This document shows positions 59,096-64,000 of a DNA stretch of 64,000 nucleotides, piece by piece. The first letter of the stretch is position 1, and every line of letters starts with the position of its first letter. A program made the position numbers and the translations under genes. Origin of the DNA: Vibrio parahaemolyticus (GTDB lineage Bacteria; Pseudomonadota; Gammaproteobacteria; Enterobacterales; Vibrionaceae); contig NZ_UHIL01000001.1 in the NCBI RefSeq assembly GCF_900460535.1, positions 2,232,001 to 2,296,000 of the forward strand. The letters run 5' to 3'. The notes below the pieces were generated by a model. That model had not been told where the DNA came from and did not search any database. It saw only the letters and a list, made by a program, of their open reading frames with translations.

Positions 59096-59158
59096 GTTAG
59101 GTTGCGCAGCGTTCACGACGAATCGTTCGTACTAAAAACGGCGGTCGCAGTGCCTAAC
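59096..59158 (-). promoter_or_regulatory. Stem-loop structure in the mesX upstream region
   Basis: Outer arms GTTAGG (59096-59101) and CCTAAC (59153-59158) enclose a perfect ACGAATCGTTCGT dyad (59118-59130). It lies 90-150 bp before the mesX start and would fold in its 5' leader. I do not recognise it as a known riboswitch. The rest of 59008-59335 holds the MetR-like site and a LysR remnant. Confidence 0.4.
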
Positions 59159-59227
59159 ACCAGAGCAGTCCGTTTTTTATACTTGCTTCACGAGTTGAAT
59201 AATATTGGTATTGTTTCACATTGAACA

Positions 59228-59240
59228 TGAAAGAAATTCA
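59228..59240. promoter_or_regulatory. MetR-like palindrome upstream of mesX
   Basis: TGAAAGAAATTCA is an exact TGAA-N5-TTCA dyad, extended to CATGAA...TTCATG. On the minus strand it reads TGAATTTCTTTCA and fits the recalled MetR consensus TGAANNTNNTTCA, including the central T. It could link mesXD to homocysteine control. Confidence 0.55.
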
Positions 59241-59251
59241 TGACTAGAGAA

Positions 59252-59311
59252 ATGGACCTACGCATACTTCCATTCTTTGCGGTTTCACTTGAAACTCGCA
59301 ACTTCACCGAG
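59252..59311 (+). pseudogene. Remnant of a LysR-type regulator N-terminus
   Basis: The first 20 codons read MDLRILPFFAVSLETRNFTE, typical of LysR regulators (MDLRxLRYFVAVAExRNFT). The frame then loses similarity and ends at 59371 inside the 3' end of the GlxA-type gene. It is divergent from mesX, where a LysR regulator would be expected. It looks like a deletion or replacement scar. Confidence 0.45.
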
Positions 59312-59335
59312 TTGCTCTACATATTCAAACAAGAC

Positions 59336-60250
59336 TCAAGCAAATCGTTTTCTAAACTCTCGCGGAGTTAAACCAATGACGTTTATGAAAACCTTCCTAC
59401 ATGCGCTCGTATCCTCGTAACCAACTTGATGGCTTATAGAATCAAAGGAATGCTGTGTGCTTTCTAACAAATCACATGCGCTCTGAATTCTAAGACGCTG
59501 CAAGTATTGATTAGGGTTGTATCCTGTCGCTTTCAAAAATCGTCGTTGCATCGTGCGTTCTGTAAGGTTGGCTTGCTTTGCTAACTGCTTTATGGACAAA
59601 GGCTCTGCATAGCGCTGATGCATGATTTGTTGAATGGAAACAATCGCATAATCACCGTGAGAAAACGATGGATGAAACTGTTGGTAGTAGCTCTGCGCTC
59701 GCTGAGCGGTATCAATAACCAGCGTTTTTCCAAGCTGACGCACAACACCCGGCGAAGCGTATTTCGCGATCAGCTCAAAGCCAAGATCTAACCATGACAT
59801 CATCCCACCCGCCGTTACTATGTCACCGTGATTGATCAATATCTTATTGCTATCCAGCGCAATGCTAGGAAAGGCTTGGGAGAATGTTTCCGCCAATGCC
59901 CAATGGGTTGTGACCTCTCTCGAATCGATCAAGTTGGTTGCGGCAAGAATGAATACTCCAGCACATGCAGAAGATAACACCGCCCCTTGTGAGTAGTGCG
60001 CTTTAAGCCATCTAATCAACGCTTCATCAGGAGCTAAATAGTAATTATCAAGTGACGCAGGTGGCAACAAAACAACCGTTAGTCTTTCTGCGGTTAGGTC
60101 TGTATGCGGAATTAAAATCGGCTCAAACACAACCTCAATGTTCTGTTCCTTACATATTCTGTTGGCCAGTAAAAACATCTCTTCAAAGCCATAAACTGCC
60201 GACTTCAATACTGAGGGATACTTGCAGATTCCAATCGTTATTTTGATCAT
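59336..60250 (-). CDS. GlxA-family (DJ-1/PfpI plus AraC) transcriptional regulator
   Basis: The 304-residue regulator has an N-terminal DJ-1/PfpI-like domain (SSACAGVFILA, ~93-103) and a C-terminal AraC pair of helix-turn-helices (SIKQLAKQANLTERTMQRRF ~220; SISHQVGYEDTS ~270). It is divergent from an isochorismatase-like hydrolase gene 110 bp away and probably regulates it. Confidence 0.9.
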   Translation of the reverse strand: MIKITIGICKYPSVLKSAVYGFEEMFLLANRICKEQNIEVVFEPILIPHTDLTAERLTVVLLPPASLDNYYLAPDEALIRWLKAHYSQGAVLSSACAGVFILAATNLIDSREVTTHWALAETFSQAFPSIALDSNKILINHGDIVTAGGMMSWLDLGFELIAKYASPGVVRQLGKTLVIDTAQRAQSYYQQFHPSFSHGDYAIVSIQQIMHQRYAEPLSIKQLAKQANLTERTMQRRFLKATGYNPNQYLQRLRIQSACDLLESTQHSFDSISHQVGYEDTSACRKVFINVIGLTPREFRKRFA

Positions 60251-60360
60251 CTTTAATTTGTCGTTTTTGACTTCTTTTATGTCATTTTAGACTCTAAAAA
60301 TAATGCAGCAAGTTACTCATAATTTGGCAAGACGTGAACCAAAATCAGCAGGAATTGAAC

Positions 60361-60885
60361 ATGAGCAACAGCGCATTACTTGTAATCGATATACAAAACG
60401 ACTATTTCCCGAATGGCCGATTTCCTTTGTGGAATACCGATACCACTTTGGACAACATTAAGCAGTTGATGGCGAAAGCCAAAGCACAAGATATCCCGAT
60501 ATTCCTTGTTCAACATGTATCTTCGGCCCCTAAAGGGAAAGCCCCTTTCTTTGAGGAAGGCAGTGTTGGTGTGGAGATTCATCCCGACGTCATCTCAATA
60601 TGTCCTGACGCCGAGATAATTCAAAAACAGCACGCTGACAGTTTTTATCAAACGGACCTCGAACAAGCACTAGAACGGAGCGGCGTAGATGAATTGTTGA
60701 TCTGCGGAATGATGACGCAAAATTGCGTGACACATACGGCAATTTCAAAAGCAGCGGAAAAATACAACGTTTCCATCATTGAAGATTGTTGTACGACGAC
60801 CGATCAAATGATTCATAACATTGCTTTAAGTGCGGTATCTATTCGAGTACCTCTATTGGCTTCTTCCGACGTGCTTTTAAAATAA
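60361..60885 (+). CDS. Isochorismatase-family cysteine hydrolase
   Basis: The 174-residue hydrolase has LLVIDIQNDYF (Asp at ~9) and CGMMTQNCVTHTA (nucleophile Cys ~118), with a Lys between (IQKQHADSFYQT). The substrate is unknown. The ATG at 60361 has CAGGA upstream and gives the family N-terminus; the frame is open from 60334. It is probably under the divergent GlxA-type regulator. Confidence 0.9.
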   Translation: MSNSALLVIDIQNDYFPNGRFPLWNTDTTLDNIKQLMAKAKAQDIPIFLVQHVSSAPKGKAPFFEEGSVGVEIHPDVISICPDAEIIQKQHADSFYQTDLEQALERSGVDELLICGMMTQNCVTHTAISKAAEKYNVSIIEDCCTTTDQMIHNIALSAVSIRVPLLASSDVLLK

Positions 60886-60948
60886 ACGCCCAACAGAAAA
60901 GTTAAACCAGTATTATTTGCCCGTTAGCTCTCATACCAATCGAACTTA

Positions 60949-60979
60949 GGCAGTTATGGTGTCAGCATCCATAGCTGCC
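60949..60979. repeat. Inverted repeat between the hydrolase and ABC genes
   Basis: Arms GGCAGTTATG (60949-60958) and CATAGCTGCC (60970-60979), 9 of 10 matching, lack a T run. It may be a weak terminator for the convergent genes or a small dispersed palindrome. Confidence 0.4.
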
Positions 60980-61007
60980 CAAATTCAAATCATCGATCTT
61001 ATCTAGC

Positions 61008-61727
61008 TTAGCAGTGAGAAATTGCGTTCTCCTTCTCTATCGGCGCTCTATCCGAAATCACCTTGCCATCTTTGATCGTGATGATGCGCTTGGTGCGTTC
61101 TGCGAGGGCGTTATCGTGCGTCACGATGATTAAGGTTCTGCCTTCAGCGTGGAGTTGGTTGAACAAGGCTTCAATCTCTGCGCCGGATTTTGAATCCAAT
61201 GCCCCCGTTGGCTCGTCAGCTAGGATGATTTGCGGATCGTTGACCAAGGCTCTTGCAATCGCAACTCTCTGCTTTTGACCACCAGAAAGCTGGTTTGGTT
61301 TATGGTCTAAACGATCCCCTAGCCCGACTTGCTCTAGCAATTTAGCTGCGCGCTGGCGACGTTCTTTGGCTTTGATACCAGAGTAAACCAACGGCAGTGC
61401 CACGTTATCAAGCGCCGTCGCGTATTCCAATAAGTTAAAGCTTTGGAAGACAAATCCGATCTTTTGGTTACGAATGCCAGCCAGCTCATTCGCACTTAAA
61501 CTTGCGACGTTTTGGCCGCCAAGTTGGTACTCGCCATCGGTGGGCTTATCTAAACAGCCGAGCATGTTCATCAACGTTGATTTGCCTGAACCGGACGGGC
61601 CAAGAATCGAAAGAAACTCGCCTTGATTAATGGTTAAGTCAACGCCGTCTAGCGCGCGAACTTCCGCCTCCCCGCTTGAGTAGTATTTACAGATGTTGGT
61701 CAGCTCAACAAGCGGCTTGTTCGACAT
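61008..61727 (-). CDS. ABC transporter ATPase (MacB/LolD type)
   Basis: The 239-residue ATPase has Walker A GPSGSGKSTLMN, signature LSGGQKQR, Walker B IILADEPTGALD and the H-loop VTHD. It is typical of the LolD/MacB type VII group, which works with FtsX-like permeases. It follows two such permeases. The ATG at 61727 has GGAAAG upstream; a longer reading overlaps the permease end. Confidence 0.92.
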   Translation of the reverse strand: MSNKPLVELTNICKYYSSGEAEVRALDGVDLTINQGEFLSILGPSGSGKSTLMNMLGCLDKPTDGEYQLGGQNVASLSANELAGIRNQKIGFVFQSFNLLEYATALDNVALPLVYSGIKAKERRQRAAKLLEQVGLGDRLDHKPNQLSGGQKQRVAIARALVNDPQIILADEPTGALDSKSGAEIEALFNQLHAEGRTLIIVTHDNALAERTKRIITIKDGKVISDRAPIEKENAISHC

Positions 61728-61749
61728 GTTCTTTCCAGAGTTATTGTTG

Positions 61750-63033
61750 TTATTCACTTTGTAGCGCCTCCAACGGGCTGACTTTTGCGGCTCGGTTTGC
61801 AGGTAACCATGCAGATGCCACACCAATGATCACTAAGGTGAGGATGACAATCGCGACAACGACCCACGACAACTCAGGGACAGGTTTACCCAGTTGTTCA
61901 TAAAAGGCATTGCCCTCTAAAGGAATGGAACTGATGGCAGACACCAGCGCGTACGTCACGGCTAATCCAAGCACGCCCCCCATCATCATTGTCAATAAAG
62001 ACTGCACTAAATAGTGCATACGAATGGCCGTTGGGGTTGCACCGACTGCCATGCGCACGCCGATATCACGCGTAGATCGCTTTACGGTGGCATACATCAC
62101 ATTGGCGATGCCAACGCCAGCAACAGCTAACGTCACGAAGCCGATAATGCCAAGAAAACTCTGCAAACCTATCAGAAACTGCTGCATACTCTTTTGCTTA
62201 AGGAACATATCATCGACTTGGACGACCTGTTCATCACTGACACTTGCCCCGTGTTTACGGGCAATCACTTGCCTTATCGTCTTTGCTAAGGCTTCTCGGT
62301 CTACATCCGCTTGTGGCTGCACATTGATGCCACCAATTTCACCGTTGACATGAAATCGCTTCCACGTCGCTAACGGCACAAAGCTGGAATAGTTGATAAG
62401 ATCCCCCAGTTCTATTTGAGCGCTGTTTTTCTCCAATACGCCCACAACGGTGAACTCCTCATTGCCAATTTTTACCTTTTTCCCCACAGGGTTGAGTTGC
62501 AATGTGACTGTCGCAAACCAACTAAAGTCCTCATTCGGGTTGAATAAGTCGGCTGCCAGTTCATAACCCAGTACAACGACTTTGCGCGTCTCTTTTTGAT
62601 CGAGTGGATTTAACCATCGCCCTCCCGCCATCGGCACCAAATTGGTCATGGATTGAAACTCGCTCGTGACCGCTAAGGGCTCTTGCCACGAGCTTCTGTC
62701 ACCAACGGTGATGCGCTCTTTCCACTTCGCAGTTGGCGCAACACTTTTTACATCGGGTAACGCTCGAACGACCTCTGAATCGTCCATTTTTAATGTCAGA
62801 AATTTACCTTGGTGAAAAGCACCGTGGTCGACGGTGGCCATCCCTCCGGTCAAATAAATCAAGTTGCCGTTACCATTTTGTGCGGTTTTCAATACGCCCT
62901 GACGAATACCCTCACCTACCGCCAACATAGCAGCGATACAGAGGGTCGCCCACGCTACAGCCAGAATGGTCAAACCCAATCTCAGCTTTTCTGCAGCCAT
63001 TTCTTGGAAAATTTGTCTCATCGGTAACAACAT
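61750..63033 (-). CDS. ABC transporter permease (FtsX/MacB type)
   Basis: The 427-residue permease has an N-terminal membrane helix (~15-40), a large periplasmic MacB-PCD-like domain and three C-terminal membrane helices ending with the FtsX-like RAAKVSPLEAL. ATG 63033 lies 2 bases after the upstream permease stop. The longer frame to 63180 is inside the neighbouring gene. Confidence 0.88.
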   Translation of the reverse strand: MLLPMRQIFQEMAAEKLRLGLTILAVAWATLCIAAMLAVGEGIRQGVLKTAQNGNGNLIYLTGGMATVDHGAFHQGKFLTLKMDDSEVVRALPDVKSVAPTAKWKERITVGDRSSWQEPLAVTSEFQSMTNLVPMAGGRWLNPLDQKETRKVVVLGYELAADLFNPNEDFSWFATVTLQLNPVGKKVKIGNEEFTVVGVLEKNSAQIELGDLINYSSFVPLATWKRFHVNGEIGGINVQPQADVDREALAKTIRQVIARKHGASVSDEQVVQVDDMFLKQKSMQQFLIGLQSFLGIIGFVTLAVAGVGIANVMYATVKRSTRDIGVRMAVGATPTAIRMHYLVQSLLTMMMGGVLGLAVTYALVSAISSIPLEGNAFYEQLGKPVPELSWVVVAIVILTLVIIGVASAWLPANRAAKVSPLEALQSE

Positions 63034-63035
63034 GA

Positions 63036-64000
63036 CTAGGCCCTCGCACTCAAAGCAATGACTGGCGTGAGACGCGATGCTCGCCTTGCTGGGAAATACG
63101 ATGCCATCAATGCCAAGACAAGCGTCACAAGTAAAGACCAAGCAATGGAATCTGGCGTGATCACAGGCCAACCAATCCATTCCGGTAATGTCATGCTGCT
63201 TAAGACAGATACCACGGCATACGAAAACATCAGACCTAATGCCGTGCCCACGGCTACCAAAATAAGCCCTTCAAGAATAAACTGACTGAGTATGGATTTT
63301 TGAGTCGCCCCGATCGCTAAACGCACACCGATTTCACGCGTGCGCTCCGTGACAGATAAAAACATGATGTTGGCAACGCCAAGCGCACCGACCGCCATGG
63401 TCATCGCACCACTCGCTCCGAGAAAAATCTGAATGCCACGTAAAATTCCACTGATGACCGCCTCACCTTCACTAAAATCGGGTAATTCGATCGCATCTTT
63501 ATCACTTGGGTCAAAATGAAGCTGTTTGGCGAAAAAGTTCACGATATTTTGTCGAAACGACGGTGCATCCATCCCGTCTCTCGGCTTCATCAATACCATC
63601 CAAGGTTTCGCATCCCACAAATCGCGGTACGTTGTTTGAGGAATGAAAACCGTGCGGCTATCGCCGAATGAAATGCCAGTGTCCTCACCGACGGTTATCC
63701 CAATCACCAAAAACGGAATGCCATTGACTTTGAGCCTATCCCCGATTTGGATTCCGCCCATTTGCGCAATTTGATCGCCTAACACTGCCACGCGAGTGTG
63801 GTTGTCCATATCACTTGGTGACAGGTTTCTCGAACCGGATTGCAGCTTGCGTTGCATTAAAGGAAAGTAAGACGTATCAATACCGCTGACCGTACTCGAT
63901 AAATTCTGTCCTTTGAGATTGGTGATATTCGCATCCCATTTGGCGTAAACGCTCGACGCCTGTTGCACGAAGCCCGACTGTTTGATCATGTCGACTTTTT
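63036..64000 (-). CDS. ABC transporter permease (FtsX/MacB type), 5' end outside the window
   Basis: The visible 3' part (~321 residues) has a periplasmic domain and three C-terminal membrane helices with RASRLTPVIAL at the end. The frame stays open to the window edge, so the N-terminal helix is missing. With the next two genes it forms a two-permease, one-ATPase transporter; a membrane fusion protein gene may lie upstream. Confidence 0.87.
   Translation of the reverse strand, partial: KVDMIKQSGFVQQASSVYAKWDANITNLKGQNLSSTVSGIDTSYFPLMQRKLQSGSRNLSPSDMDNHTRVAVLGDQIAQMGGIQIGDRLKVNGIPFLVIGITVGEDTGISFGDSRTVFIPQTTYRDLWDAKPWMVLMKPRDGMDAPSFRQNIVNFFAKQLHFDPSDKDAIELPDFSEGEAVISGILRGIQIFLGASGAMTMAVGALGVANIMFLSVTERTREIGVRLAIGATQKSILSQFILEGLILVAVGTALGLMFSYAVVSVLSSMTLPEWIGWPVITPDSIAWSLLVTLVLALMASYFPARRASRLTPVIALSARA

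Noticed and set aside
59096..59158. Possible integron attC site (GTTAGG...CCTAAC)
   Set aside because: In attC sites the AAC end comes first and the GTT end last; here the order is inverted and there is no integrase or cassette array.

Overview
The window is chromosomal DNA of a Vibrio, most likely of the Harveyi clade (V. parahaemolyticus / V. alginolyticus relatives). The evidence is an adjacent luxM-luxN pair (the HAI-1 type quorum-sensing synthase and receptor), the Vibrio norspermidine genes (nspC, carboxynorspermidine dehydrogenase and a fused diaminobutyrate aminotransferase/decarboxylase), and a trp operon in the order trpL-E-G-D-CF-B-A. Most of it is core genome read in both directions. 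There is no prophage, integron, transposase gene or CRISPR array.

Layout. 1-4437: norspermidine synthesis on the minus strand, behind a long, hairpin-rich upstream region. 5138-9082: uvrY-uvrC-pgsA followed by four tRNA genes (Cys, Gly, Leu, Gly), the same arrangement as in enterobacteria. 9517-13785: polB behind a LexA box, a nucleotidyltransferase-like gene, the EF-P paralogue yeiP and a DUF440 gene. 13938-24747: rluB, a small stand-alone RTX-repeat protein, yciO, the PHP ribonuclease gene trpH/rnm, then the trp operon with its operator, leader peptide and attenuator. 24859-29011: a Crp/Fnr regulator, an acyl-CoA ligase and a dicarboxylate symporter. 29167-33231: luxM, luxN and a small GemA-like gene. 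33453-35377: yciB, yciA, yciI and a lipoprotein recognisable as the type II secretion pilotin AspS. 35522-39171: divergent metE and metR with MetJ-type boxes between them. 39192-45838: a DUF4250 gene, a 271-bp MITE-like repeat, a membrane protein, an EAL phosphodiesterase and a YgiQ radical-SAM protein. 45969-53682: a chemoreceptor, a two-component system, a leucine-rich-repeat protein kinase, a PLP enzyme and an isochorismatase-like hydrolase. 53833-56886: a LysR/HlyD/DUF2955 efflux set. 56974-59007: a short MetE-like synthase with a DUF1852 partner (MesD/MesX). 59336-60885: a GlxA-type regulator and a second isochorismatase-like hydrolase. 61008-64000: a MacB/LolCDE-type ABC transporter cut by the window edge.

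How the genes fit together. Methionine synthesis appears twice: full-length folate-dependent MetE under MetR/MetJ-type sites, and the short MesD/MesX pair with a perfect MetR-like palindrome upstream. The trp genes form a classic repressor-plus-attenuation operon. LuxM and LuxN form a signal/receptor pair with overlapping genes. Three DNA-repair or regulatory genes in a row (uvrY, uvrC, polB) use TTG or GTG starts.

Nothing here is clearly a new multi-gene system. The best leads are the LRR-kinase gene (with a corrected TTG start), the MesD/MesX locus with its structured upstream region and a truncated LysR remnant, the leader of the norspermidine genes, the MITE-like repeat whose short copy supplies the trpH stop codon, the orphan RTX protein and the domesticated GemA-like protein. 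All calls come from reading the sequence and from recall of protein families; no database search was run.
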